From Nageia nagi (lineage: Eukaryota; Pinophyta), in the NCBI GenBank assembly GCA_050084985.1, contig JBITNC010000001.1, forward strand, positions 185,566,001-185,630,000: DNA of 64,000 nucleotides, given 5' to 3'. Both the position numbers and the translations under genes were made by a program. Below the pieces are notes generated by a model. It was not told the origin of the DNA, searched no databases, and worked only from the letters and a program-made list of their open reading frames with translations. Positions 12,180-22,924 of the stretch are shown here, in pieces; the first letter of the stretch is position 1; every line of letters starts with the position of its first letter.

Positions 12180-12690
12180 TTTAGTGAGAAACCTTGCAAT
12201 AGGTTCATTGAAAACCTTAAACATTCTATTCTTTAAAGCAATAGTTATATGGGAATAATCCATGACTAAGTTCCCTCCTAATTTGAATGTAATATCCCTT
12301 GAAAAATACAAATAAAAACACAAGGGGAAGGTTTACAATTATAATACCTTAAGAAACTAATACTGCTAGATACTTGTGAAGTTTCATTAGGAAATATTTC
12401 ACTACACCAAGGGTTTTGCCATTAGTACCATCCAAATGGAGTATTCTAGGGGAACATATAGTGTAGGTTATTCCAATGACATTAGATACTTTTTTAGGCA
12501 TAATATTCATGGCTTCCCTTGAATTTATCATACCATTATGGATAATGTATCTTCCTAATTCAAGGGAAATGTAGAAAGAAGGAGGTCTATTTTTACCCAT
12601 ACATGGTAACTTTGTAGTTGCATCTAGAATGCAATTCAACCTACAATCTCCTTTAGTGTGAATCATAAGTGCTACCTTCAGCAAGTCAAT
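12180..12690 (-). pseudogene. Gypsy B aspartic protease
   Basis: The open segment 12684-12349 contains PPSFYISLELGRYIIHNGMI, then NSREAMNIMPKKVSNVIG, then HLDGTNGKTLGVVKYFLMKL. This matches plant Tat-type proteases (V-D-S-G-A-S-x-N-I-M-P at the active site, then Q-L-D-G-T). The active-site triad Asp-Ser-Gly reads Asn-Ser-Arg, so catalysis is lost. Sequence to about 12180 continues the domain in broken frames. The linker after it leads into the archaeal-type RNase H. Confidence 0.72.
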
Positions 12691-13199
12691 CTATCTAGGA
12701 ATGTACAAGGCATCAAAGAGTGATGTTCTTGATGGTATGTTCTTCATCTCATCCATAATGTTGTATGGTGAAATGCAAGGAATATTATCTAGATATGTTT
12801 TTATAGGAATCAATTTCTTCTTCTCTTTGGGACCTTTTAAGATATGGGTATCTAAATCTCTTAGTTTCTTTCTCCCTTTCTTGGATCTCTAAAGAAGTAG
12901 AAGATTAGTAAACTAATTATTTTCTTAGAACATGCTTTTTAAAATTTTATCAATGGAAATAGATTTACCTATAGGCTTATTTGATGGTAACTTAGGAGGT
13001 GGAACTGATGGTGATTGAATGAGATTGATAGGAAAAGATTGTATATACCTTTGAGGTGAAAACTATATATCTATAAACATTATTTCAATCACTCAATTGG
13101 AAGATTCTAATAGAATTATAAAAATGGATTCTAATGTTGTTTCATCTACAAAGCAATCAATGTACCCCTCCATTAGATACTAACCTCATATAATGCTGA

Positions 13200-14515
13200 T
13201 AGATTGGGAAAGAATTTTTTACATGAGTATCATTACAAGCCCTACACCAATCTTGATTAGGAGGAGGGTTATACGCCTTTGGTGACATATAAAATTTATT
13301 AGTCCTAGGGAGATACCTTGGTTATGGTTATTTTTTTATCTCTAGTAGGTAAAGGATATCTCCTTTATTATCCTCAATCATCTCTACATTCATATCTCCA
13401 ATCATAATAGCCTTGTGTTTGGGCTATCCTCTATTCATATATCATTTGATTTGAAAAGTTCTTACCAAGGATTCCAACATAGCAATCTTCATTTGATTGG
13501 AATTCTCTTATTGCATGATACTAGTAGGAATAGGTGCAAGAAGTGCTAATTTTGAAATATGAACTGGTAAGGCAAGTTAGGGTTATAATGCTAATAAAGC
13601 AAGTTGAGGTTGGAATGCTGATAACTACAACAATGGTAACTAAGGGGTTATATTCACAAGTAGAGGAGGATAAGTTTATACTATAGGTTGCATGGAGGTG
13701 GGGGTGTAAATATGAGAGGTGCAAATACTCTAGTAGGAATTTTTCCTACTATAATAAGTGTATCTTCATCTTATAAACAAGCCTTGTAAATATCCAAATA
13801 TTATTGTTGTCTAGTCATCTGGATCCTAAAGGCTAGATCCAAAGTGTAAACTCTAAGATATCAAATCCATAGAAGAATGTTGCCTCACAACCAAAGGTAT
13901 TATAGCCCAAGACTTTGCAAATATAAGATTAAAATCAAAAATAGTCTCTATAGGATGCCTTTGAATAACAGTAAACTATCACAGCAAAGAGTAGGGGTCA
14001 CCAACCTCATTAAATTCTAAAATAAAAGGTTTTACAAGATGAGCCCATGTGGAAATGGAATTGGATGGAAGTGATTTGTACCAGTCCAAAACTCTATTAG
14101 AGAGAGACATGGTAAGAAATTTGAGCATCACATATTCATGGAATATGTTATGCTACATGGCCATTTCTACAATGTATTGATAATCTTCATAAGTGGTATT
14201 TCTAGTACCATCTTAGCTCTATAAGGCTTTGGCAACTTGCATTGGAATCTCATGAGGATTTGCAATTTAAAGTGCTTTAGAAGCATTCCATTATGAGTAA
14301 ATAAGGGGTGTAGTAGCTTGTTGAGCCATTTGAATGGTTTTATTGGATATATTCTTTCAGTTTCAAGGTGGAATGGAGTTTAATGTAGTGGGAGTCAAAA
14401 TATGAGTCAAATTTGTCAAGGATTTGGATTTTCTAACTAGAGTTTTAATAGATCTTGGAGGGATAACAACATTAGATAATTATTTGGTTTTCTTAGTTTT
14501 TGATCTTATTCTCAT
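13200..14515 (-). pseudogene. Gypsy B gag
   Basis: Gag starts at an ATG at 14515 with a basic N-terminus (MRIRSKTKKTK). The capsid-type core at about 14120-13950 contains MSLSNRVLDWYKSLPSNSIS and then AHLVKPFILEFNEVGDP, equivalent to the W-Y-x-S-L-P-x-x-S-I-x-x-W-x-x-L motif of plant gag. A C-R-A-C-N-D-T-H motif near 13240 resembles the C-x-x-C-x-x-x-H knuckle of Tat gag. Many stops are present, mostly codons one C-to-T change from Gln or Arg. Confidence 0.68.
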
Positions 14516-14595
14516 AATCAACAAAGAATAAAGGAGTGAATCTTGAAGTGAATTTTCTTGGGTTCAAATATTTATCAAGAAATATCAAATTTCAT

Positions 14596-14611
14596 CCAAG
14601 TGGAGTCACCA
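14596..14611 (-). other. Putative tRNA-Arg-type primer-binding site of gypsy B
   Basis: The minus strand reads TGGTGACTCCACTTGG, close to the TGGCGACTCCRCTGGGG primer site that I recall for Ogre/Tat-group elements (tRNA-Arg). It lies 82 bp inside the mapped LTR edge (14694), further than normal, so either the LTR edge is wrong or the match is fortuitous. Confidence 0.4.
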
Positions 14612-15490
14612 TCATGATACAAAGATCATGCACAATTTCATATAGGGTTGGAGATCATCCCATTGGGCATACCGTAAATAATTATAATACTATTGAGTAA
14701 GATGTGGTAATTTAATACATCTATTTATGTATCAAAGTCATAGTAATAATTCTATCGATACAATTTCTATTGCTAGAAATTGACCTCTAAAGAAGGATAC
14801 CTCCTTTCTTGATCAGACTAAGCAAACAAAAATTACAAAAACAAATGATGCATGAAAATAAAATTGCAAGGCTAAAACAAATTTAAATTACTATTCTAGT
14901 AGTGCAAGTAATAAAATCAAATAAATATCCAAACTAGCCTAGGCATTCATTAAAGTAGAATTTGAGCTAATTGAATAATTTGATTTTATAGCCACCAAAT
15001 TAAACATGACACTCTAAGTAATAACACAATACAAGATCTTTATCGATACATATTACCTACTACTTATCCTTCACAATCCATGAAGTGCAAATAATCATAT
15101 CACATAATCATTTACGATAGTGAAAAATAGATCATAGCTAAGAGATCAAGAAGCAAACCATATTTTGTTATCATTTAGCACAAATACAAAATAAAAGTAA
15201 TATCTACTATATCTGACCCCTTTGTCTTTAAAAACACCACTAATTATAGTTTTTCTATTAAAGAATCTATTATAATTAATTCCTAACAAAATTTGACATA
15301 TGAAAATATATTTAACTAAGTATAAAATTTTATTTTGATATGATTTACAACTTTGATCCAAATCTTGAAGCATTAGGGATAATCTCCCATGCATCCTAAT
15401 GCCTTCAATGCATCCAGAGCTTGAAACTTGGATCTAATAGTTGAAATTGCCTTCTTAGAAAGAAAATATATCTTTCTAGAGTTTCGACAC

Positions 15491-15500
15491 TATTTATAGG
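15491..15500 (-). promoter_or_regulatory. TATA box of gypsy B LTR
   Basis: CCTATAAATA on the minus strand inside the LTR, about 0.6 kb from its outer end and 0.8 kb from its inner end. This is a plausible core promoter for the element. No transcript start can be seen. Confidence 0.45.
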
Positions 15501-15754
15501 TATTTTTATTTTGATGGATTCGTTGGAATCAAATACTAAGCAAAATAGAGTGTTCCAGTATAGTCTTAATGTTTGTTTGAATCTAGATGGCTAGGATCTT
15601 GATCTTCATTATTGGAACATATAAGGTGACATGTGACTATGATTTTCCTTACTTTATACTCTTATCAAATTTGATAGGGCTTCAAATTTATGATAATACC
15701 TTGAAGGATTTTCTCACTACTTTGGTAGAAGCTAGTCCTCTTTGCACTAGTGGA

Positions 15755-16030
15755 TCTCTACCAAAATTAAATACTTCATGAAATATGAGAAAATGGTTAA
15801 GTATGGAACTATATTGATTTCATCATCACTCAAGTGATGTTTTTACCTCAAAAATTACCATACTTCCACCAAAATTGAACACTATGAAGAATGCTCAAAA
15901 ATCAACTAAGTCCAAGCCCTTACTGATTCTACTACCATTCCGATAGATTATGTGTATACCAAAATTGTTGAACATCCACCAAAATCAAAGATAATGGAAA
16001 ATTCTCAAAATTGACTAAGTATAGGAATTC
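15755..16030. repeat. Three ~108-bp sub-repeats in the U3 of gypsy B
   Basis: The blocks tctaccaaaattaaatac (about 15757), tccaccaaaattgaacac (about 15868) and tccaccaaaatcaaagat (about 15974) each continue into a matching gaaaat-like and actaagt/gttaagt segment. Spacing is about 111 and 106 bp. They are degenerate tandem copies in the upstream half of the LTR. Confidence 0.55.
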
Positions 16031-16111
16031 TAACAATAGTAAAGGCTTCAAGAAGAATATAACCAAATAGAAACCTTCTTATATCTTCTAGAAAATATGT
16101 ATGGATATACA

Positions 16112-17276
16112 ATAATCATATGACCTTCATTATCAAGATAACTTGCCAAAATGAGATTGTTTTTTAATTTAGGGATGTGCCTCACATTCTTGATCATCCA
16201 TTATTTTCCATTTGGTAGCATGATCCATATTTCACCCATATAAACTATCTCGTAAAGATAATCACTACCCAATTTTGCATATCCAAAATTTCCATGAACA
16301 TACTTAATAAAATAACTCTTGTGATAGGTAGCATGCCAAGAAGCACTTGAATCTAAATCCCAATAATCATTATGCATATCAAGAGATAATATTAAAACCT
16401 CTTAAACATGTTCACCATGTTATCCTCATAATTATTACTTTACTTTTCATTTCTTTCTTTATTAGTTTGTTGTTTGGCCTAATAATCACTTTTAGGATGT
16501 CCCCTTCTTCTACAATCAACACTCTAATTTTGTTTTACATTTGGAGTTACCTTCTTGATTTTCATGAGTTTGAGATCCATCACCTTCCATTATTCTTAAC
16601 AAGAAATTCATTTGAGTGACTATAATTCTCCACCATAGTTTTCATATGCATGTCCTCACTAAATAGATTCCAACCATATCATCAAATACTAGCTTGTTAG
16701 AATCTAAAATGGAGTTACTTTCATCATTGAACTATTCTAACTATCTAGTAATGAACATAGTAATAACAAATTTGTAACCCTATCCTCAATATTAATATTT
16801 ACTAAATACAAATAGTTTGTAATTATATTAAACTCATTTACATGTTTAGGAATTGATCCTCCTTCCATTTGCCTATTAAATAATCTTTTCATTAAATAAA
16901 CCTTATTTTTAGTTGATGGTTTTTCATACATTTTAGTTAATTTATCCATTACATCCTTTATAATTTTCTCATCTACAATATTGGAAGTTACACTTGCACT
17001 CAAGCATAATCTTACCACTCTCAAATCCTTTATATCCAAGATCTCCCAATCCACATAATCCATGCTTTTGGGTTTACTCTTATCCTTCTCTCCAAGGGAA
17101 ATGTAAAGGTTTTTTTGGTAGAGATAGTCTTCAATTTGAATTTTCCAAAACCCAAAGTTATTGTCATAATATATTTCAATTCTCATCCTTCCATCCTTCA
17201 TAGCTCCCACTTGATTTATAATCTCTCCAAGATTTCTATCATGTGTACCAAACAAAATACTATAGTTTTGATACAC
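16112..17276 (-). pseudogene. Copia-1 gag and protease, right half
   Basis: An open frame of 179 codons (17276-16737) carries a Tnt1-like copia gag: NNFGFWKIQIEDYLYQKNLY, then DYVDWEILDIKD, then VDEKIIKDVMDKLTKMYEK and LFNRQMEGGSIPKHVNEFN, in the family's usual order (W-x-x-x-M-x-x-x-L, A-x-x-x-I, L-x-x-x-Y, M-x-E-G-x-S-v-x-x-H-x-x-x-F). Beyond its stop, broken frames give CRRRGHPKSDY (16517-16497), a zinc-knuckle remnant. Protease-like sequence follows to 16112, ending in DNEGHMII. The frame then meets gypsy B and resumes at 4248. Confidence 0.75.
17260..17275 (-). other. Degraded tRNA-iMet primer site of copia-1
   Basis: The minus strand reads TGTATCAAAACTATAG two bases inside the 5' LTR. 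Compared with the Tnt1-type TGGTATCAGAGCTATGG it has lost one G and carries changes, but its spacing is correct. Confidence 0.6.
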
Positions 17277-17277
17277 T

Positions 17278-18004
17278 TGTTGGGTTTTAAATATAAAAGA
17301 AAATACTTTTTCTTATGCAATATTTTAACTCTAATAAGAACCAAAATACCAAATAATATAACAATAAATAAATCAAGCATATAAGGACAAGAGACATGGT
17401 TTTCATGTGGTTCACTCAATGTGACCTACATCTGCCAATAAGCTATCAATCCTTGGTTCACCATAAATCATCCAAATCCTCCAAGAATCACACTAATAAC
17501 ATAAAATTTCCATAAAACCTCTCTTTGCAGTATAATATAACCTCACTACAAGCTTTTAATCTCTCTCTAACTTAGCTTGCACCAACTACATAATCTCACA
17601 TAAACGTTAGATTACATCCATAAATCCCAAACTAAGCCCATGTATTTATAGGTGAGTAATGAGTTACCAATCACATTGGACCCAAAAGTGGTCAAGGAAT
17701 ATATGAAATAATATTCCATATTGAACGTAACCTCCAACTATGAAATTATGGCTTGATGATGCATGATCTTAAATTCCTAAAATGGAGTATAATGCACTTT
17801 ATTTCTTGACCAAACTACATCAGACTAATTATCACTTTTGTGTTAACCCCTTTAATACCAACTACACCCTTGAGTTTATTGACATATTAATTGGTTTATT
17901 GGTTGTATGATCCCCTAGATCAGCCCTATAAGGTCTAGTTAAAAATAAAGTATTCAAAATCTAAAATTGAGTCCATGGATTAGGCTCTAAACCTAACTTC
18001 AACA
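17278..18004 (-). repeat. 5' LTR of copia-1
   Basis: Plus strand from TGTTGGGTTTTAAAT to ACTTCAACA. It pairs with 3117-3831 throughout, but with visible divergence and small indels, so the insertion is old. Confidence 0.8.
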
Positions 18005-19130
18005 AACCTATCAACCCCATGATTCCAATCAAGTAATTCTATTATAAGTTTGAAATTCCTCACATGGATAAATTTAAAGGGAAATAAGATCTAATGGAGC
18101 ATTTAAGACTTTTTAAATACTCTTGCTACATCATAAGAAATGATGATTTTCTTATGCTTAGAATATTTTTTATGATATTAATGGACCAAGATTTGGATTG
18201 GTATAATATATTACCCTAACATAACATCAATTATTTTGAGAAGTTGGCTAACATTTTCTTATACCACTTTACCATCAATACGAGAGAGATATCACCTATC
18301 ATGAAATTAAGCAAATTATCATAAGTTGATGATAATTCAATTAACAATTATGTAGCAAGGTGGAGAGCTATCATCATAGATTTTTTGTATTCTTTGCCAC
18401 AATAAGAGCTCATCAAATTATTTAGAAAATGTTGTAACAAGCAAATATCTTTGATCTTGAAAATAGAATAACATAAGTATTTTAAGAAAGTACTATCATA
18501 AGTAAATCTTATTGATTAAGTTAAGAATCAATTAGGTGATATCAAGTTACACAGTAACAATAACAATAACAATAACAATAACAATAACAATAACAATAAC
18601 AATAACAATGATTAAAAGTATAATGTGCAATAGTGTCAACAAGAATCAAGCATATTAAAAACCACACAAGAGTCAAGTATTGTATGATGTTAATTAAGTG
18701 AAATCAATCATACCAATTAAACAAAAAAGAGATACCAAACAACCAATTTTTCATGATCAAGCTTAGATAAAAAATCAATTACATAATAAAAATATATCTT
18801 TCACTCCTTTGGTGAATCCTTTATCAAAAATATTGTAGGGATTGACACAAGAAAATATCATAACATTGCCATAAGTTAAAGATAATATTTATAGATCAAC
18901 TAGACCTTGGTACAAAGAGAATGATTTTGTGAGTGTCATATGTTGAAGGGACATAACAAAAATTGGTGCATGTAATTGAAGCATGTGATCCAAGATCTTA
19001 TAGATAATGAGAAAATATCAATAATAATCGTAGCACCTAATCAATGCTTAGAAGTTTTTAACAACCCTTTTCCTAATCATGATGTGAATAAAGTGTATGC
19101 TTATCATGATGTTAAAACATCATTTTCCTA
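18005..19130 (+). pseudogene. Gypsy C, Tat-type gag remnant
   Basis: Plus-strand gag in several frames. It starts right at the outer edge of copia-1 with YKFEIPHMDKFKGK, then DLMEHLRLFKYSCYIIRNDD, then DLDWYNILP and NNYVARWRAIIIDFLYSLPQ, then ELIKLFRKCCNKQ. This is the family's D-P-x-x-H-L..Y, W-Y-x-x-L-P and F-x-x-R-y series. A (TAACAA)n tract follows, and then a knuckle-like C-H-M-L-K-G-H region with KHVIQDLIDN and NPFPNHDVNKVYAYHDV (about 18950-19125), typical of the gag C-terminus in Tat elements. The part upstream of 18005 is not recognisable left of copia-1. No protease, RT or integrase follows, so most of pol is deleted. Confidence 0.62.
18555..18609. repeat. (TAACAA)n microsatellite
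   Basis: About nine perfect six-base units. In one plus-strand frame it encodes a run of asparagines inside the gag remnant of gypsy C. Confidence 0.95.
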
Positions 19131-20635
19131 TGAATCTATTAGATGATCCAATGAGTCAAATAATATACTTGATTGTTGATAATGTGTTATCATCTTAGCA
19201 TAAAAAATTATCACTTTGGTTTTTTCATCAAGTTTTTATTTTAAACCTAGCATCTTAGGAGTCAATACTAGATCCTAATCCTCTTTTATAGCCTTCAACA
19301 ATGGAGACTGCAAAGTAGGAAAATGATCACTCATCTCCTAGTACCATCATGAGTCTTATTTATCTTTGTATATTATGATCATTTATTTTCATCATCATTG
19401 TTCATCATGTTTGATTTGTCTTCATTGTATATATCATGTTATATTTGTCTCTTGTTATATTTATGTATCATTATTAACCTTGTGCTTTCATCAAGTATGC
19501 CTCATCATAAGCACATATGTTTGAGGTTTATTAGACTAAACACCATTAAATCACTTCCTATATAGCTTATTTCCCAATGAGGATGCAACCACTTGAGTAA
19601 TAATCATATTATCAAGTTTTCTTAGCAATCAACCCCTTGGGGTAACTGATCATTAATTATTGGATATCATGGTTTATGAGTAAAACATAGTCTTGTAGCA
19701 TAAGTGATAATGAATTTATGATGGATAAGTCTCTTTGGTCATGTTTTCATCTTCATCATTCATCAATGAGAAACAATCATATCTTATAATCATCATGAGC
19801 TTTGATATTTAATAAGATATCTCCATAACATTATCAAATGAGAAATTAATAATGGTCAATTAATATATTTTAACATAACCTTTGTCCACCCATCATACCA
19901 TAGTTTTAAAGTTAAGGTACCACCCCTCTCAAGTCAAGTTCAATACCCTCACATATAGCATATTGGCAACACAAAATATACATTATATTTAATATTATCC
20001 TTGAGAATAATCATTTTCTTACCATTACTTGGAGAAAATTTATTATCATCTTGTTGTGATCATATCATGGGAATTATGCTTTATCATCCATTCAAATTAG
20101 GTTAAGAGAGCATTTCTTTACAATCCTTTTAATATTTGGTAAAAAAATCACCATCATATCATTGTATTAAGCATAAGCATTATACCTTGTGATTCATTAA
20201 ACATGGGGTAAGATAATTATTATAATTATAATCCCTTACAATCCATTCAAAATGAAGCAAGGTAATCATTAGCATTTTATCCTTTGTCTATCATTGCTTA
20301 GGAAAATGATAACATTGTCACTTTATTTACCACTACTTGTGGTAAAGTTATCATTCATCACATCATTGAGCATAATGTATCATAAGTAAAAAAGATATCC
20401 ATATCTTTGAGATTATTTAGTACTTATCTCTTAGAAAGAGATATATTTGCATGCCTACATCCATACATCCATCATTTTCAATAAAACATCATTGTGAATT
20501 TATCACACATCCTTGTTCAACATAATCATCATGCCATTGATAAAATTCAATCTTTCATCTCTCATCAGCAAATCATGGCATAGTTAAATTTTATGCTAAG
20601 CCTTGCTTGTAAGAATCAACTCAAAATGAGGCATA
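19131..20635 (+). other. Gypsy C internal remainder, no recognisable domain
   Basis: About 1.5 kb between the gag remnant and the 3' LTR, rich in catcat/atcat words. I see no RT, RNase H or integrase motif on either strand. The last bases, aaaatgaggcata, look like a weak polypurine tract directly before the LTR. Confidence 0.45.
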
Positions 20636-21545
20636 TGTAGACACCTCAAAATTACTTATCTTAAGTATGCATGTTCTAGCTAGTAGAAACATCAATCAAC
20701 TTGGTTAAAACATGGGAAAATTAGTCAAATAGGTCATCCTTCCAACCAATCAATTAGTTAGTCAGTCAATATATCAATCAATCTATGAACCCTAATTGAG
20801 ATATTAATCAATGAATTAGTATTACATTTAGGTGTAGGTATTGTATATAGGTGAAAATTATTTCATTTTATTTGGCCATTCTTTTTGAATTCTAACATTT
20901 GCTATCATTCAAGCTAAACCTATAACCCACCTCCACCTTGAGCCAAGATAACAAACCCTAAGCTATCTAAAGTTACATGTCATATACCATTTGATCCTAG
21001 ATTCACTATAATGACCACATGAAAGATTTTCACCATTGAAATAGGGTTATAACATATTTTTAGATGCTTTTAGGTGCATAGAGGCATTTGAAGCTACAAA
21101 GATATCAAGTATGCTTATGTAGTTTAGATTTCATTTTCTTATGTGTGCATATAATTGCATGTAGGTTAAAATCATCTTTTCTTTTATCAATTAAAATTAT
21201 CCTATGGTTTTTATAGCATTTTACCATTTATCATAACATAAAGCATATATCTTTGACATATATGAGCATATTATCATAGATCAATAGCATGCACAAGCAT
21301 TATAGCATAAATATTTAGTATTCATAGCATTTTATCCAAAAAGAGAAAAAAAGAAAGCATATTAGAATTATCATAGCATATCATTTTGAATTTGGCATAA
21401 TACTATTTTCTATAATTCATTTGATTATGAACAATAGGGTTTACATCACCCTTTAGCTAAGGTTTATCGTATTGGCTCATCTCCAAGGTATGGAGGACTT
21501 GGAGATTTGAATTTCCCCACTAACATTTTTGTTCATGTAGGTGTT
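20636..21545 (+). repeat. Putative 3' LTR of gypsy C
   Basis: Begins TGTAGACACCTCAAAATTA after a purine-rich aaaatgaggcata, the same TGTAGAYRCYCAAAAT opening as the LTRs of gypsy D (41007). A TATA-like tgtatatagg occurs near 20851. The right end is a guess (around the ttcatgtaggtgttaga at about 21530-21546), as no second copy exists in the window. Confidence 0.45.
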
Positions 21546-21699
21546 AGATATTGAAAATAAAAATATCACAAAAATAGATAAACTCTCCATTATTCTTTAT
21601 ATTATGTACCTTTTGGATCTTTAATGTAGGAAATTAAAGGTATAAATAAGGTACTACCAACTAAATATGAAAAAAATATATTTTGTAATGATCAAAGGA

Positions 21700-22660
21700 A
21701 ATGTACATAATAGGTATGGTTAACTTGGAGTCCCTTAGGTAGTTTCAAAAAATTCAATTGACTATTTTTAAAGGTAGGAAACATCCTACAAGGATGGAGT
21801 ACCAACTTTAAAAGCTAACTAGTCCCTTCCTTGACAAAGGATGGAGTATCAATGTTTGAGATAATTGGTTCCTCCTTTGAAATAAGTGAAAGGTTCATCA
21901 TGAGGGAGGATAGTGAAAATATTGAGGTTAATAAAAGAAAAATATTTTTCTCATCATTTTGGCACCATTATTGGTGATTAACAATGCTGATAGGAATCAC
22001 TTTATAGTCTAGAGATTATAAGAACTTTGATTGTACCATTAAGGAGATGTGTATTATCATAGTCCCTCCTACTAGTTAGTATGAATAGACTGGATTAGTT
22101 ATTATCCAAGTGTAAGTCTAGAAAATTATCTTAGGAGTTATTATATTTTGGTATTTTTACTTTCTATTAGAGTAATTGATGAATAGTTTCAATTCTAGTT
22201 CTAAAATAAAAAAATCCACAATATCCACTCCCCAAGATAAAATAAAAATAAAGAAACTAGGAAGTTTGTAATCATAGGTGATACTACTATTTTTTTATCA
22301 TTTTTTAATGATTGATAAGGATATTTTAGTGCTAAATTGTAACTTAGCAACTCATGGCCCACAAAACTATAGTTGATCTCATTTACATGATCCTTTTTGG
22401 TAATAGTTGATATGTTTTTGTTTGCAAAGTTTCTATTTTGTATTTTATTTTTTCATTTAGATTTATTGGTGAAAAAATAAATACATCATTGATTATATAT
22501 AAAATTAAAGAAAATAGAATTCTATGAGATTGCCTTAGATGAAAATATTAAATTAGTGAAAACTAAATTGCTTATAGCCTAAATAGCAATATTGAGGGTT
22601 GAATTAGAAAAGAAATTATCTTATATTGTACAATTACTTTCACAAAAGGAAGTGAAAAAT
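21700..22660 (+). pseudogene. Athila-like gypsy leader, left part
   Basis: Sequence here is related to 48520-48700 and to 60960-61260: shared aggatggagtaccaac, agctaactagtccc, gaaaggttcatcatgagggagga (21891-21913) and attttagtgctaaa (22325 and 61226). TGGCACCATTATTGGTGA at 21960-21977 resembles the tRNA-Asp primer site used by Athila elements (TGGCGCCGTTGCCGGGGA); five of the six changes are transitions and one is G to T. The element is cut at 22660 by copia-2. Coding potential is nil as it stands. Confidence 0.42.
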
Positions 22661-22909
22661 TGTTAGATTAATATTTAATATATAGTTTGTAATATATTAT
22701 ATAGTGATTATTAATAAACACATGGTCAAATGTGACTATGCCTAGGAATTAGGATTAGATAAACCTTTCTTACTATTTTCTAGGTAGACTTGTTCATGTA
22801 TAGCATATTTCAATTTTTAGTTGATTTAGAGAGGATTTCTCTCACACTATTGTAAGGCTATATCAGCCTATATATATTTTCTTAATTCTATGAAGAAGTA
22901 CTTTGATCA
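22661..22909 (+). repeat. 5' LTR of copia-2
   Basis: Starts TGTTAGATTAATATT and ends CTTTGATCA. It matches 28876-29124 at all but about eight positions. A TATA-like tatatatattttc stretch near 22870 lies close to its 3' end. Confidence 0.93.
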
Positions 22910-22912
22910 ATA

Positions 22913-22924
22913 TGGTATCAGAGC
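22913..22924 (+). other. tRNA-iMet primer-binding site of copia-2
   Basis: TGGTATCAGAGC, perfect over 12 bases, three bases after the LTR. Confidence 0.93.

Larger units (their letters stand above)
4249..16111 (-). mobile_element. Gypsy element B: Tat-type retrotransposon nested in copia-1
   Basis: Minus-strand element of about 11.9 kb. Domains in coding order are gag (14515-13200), protease (12690-12180), archaeal-type RNase H (11975-11600), reverse transcriptase (11080-10620), RNase H (10390-9790), integrase (9500-8620) and a 3' accessory region (8000-4700). LTR-derived sequence is present at both ends: 14694-16111 on the right and a 242-bp remnant at 4249-4490 on the left. It interrupts the protease of copia-1. 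Flanking 5-mers actat (4244-4248) and ataat/acaat (around 16112) may be a degraded target duplication. Every coding domain holds frameshifts or stops, so the copy is dead. Confidence 0.75.
14694..16111 (-). repeat. 5' LTR of gypsy B (about 1.4 kb)
   Basis: The inner end is fixed by alignment with 4249-4490. The outer end is fixed by where copia-1 protease coding resumes; there the minus strand starts TGTATATCC. A TATA-like CCTATAAATA lies at 15491-15500 on the minus strand, giving a U3 of about 0.6 kb that contains three degenerate ~108-bp sub-repeats. The other LTR lacks this U3, so the full length cannot be verified by pairing. Confidence 0.55.
3117..18004 (-). mobile_element. Copia-1: LTR retrotransposon split by a nested gypsy insertion
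   Basis: Two ~0.72 kb LTRs of the same family flank this span in the same orientation: 3117-3831 (3' LTR) and 17278-18004 (5' LTR). Next to the right LTR are a decayed tRNA-iMet primer site and a copia gag-protease; next to the left LTR is a purine tract (minus strand AAGTGGGAGAT) of the kind that precedes copia 3' LTRs. Removing gypsy element B (4249-16111) leaves about 3.0 kb, in which the protease reads across the junction. Integrase, reverse transcriptase and RNase H are absent from both halves, so the element was already defective, or belongs to a gag-only family, before element B landed. No clean target duplication was found at the outer ends. Confidence 0.75.

Noticed and set aside
15146-15394. 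Minus-strand open frame of 82 codons in the gypsy B LTR
   Set aside because: It lies within U5/R of an LTR, has no recognisable domain and is typical of chance frames in this AT-rich sequence.
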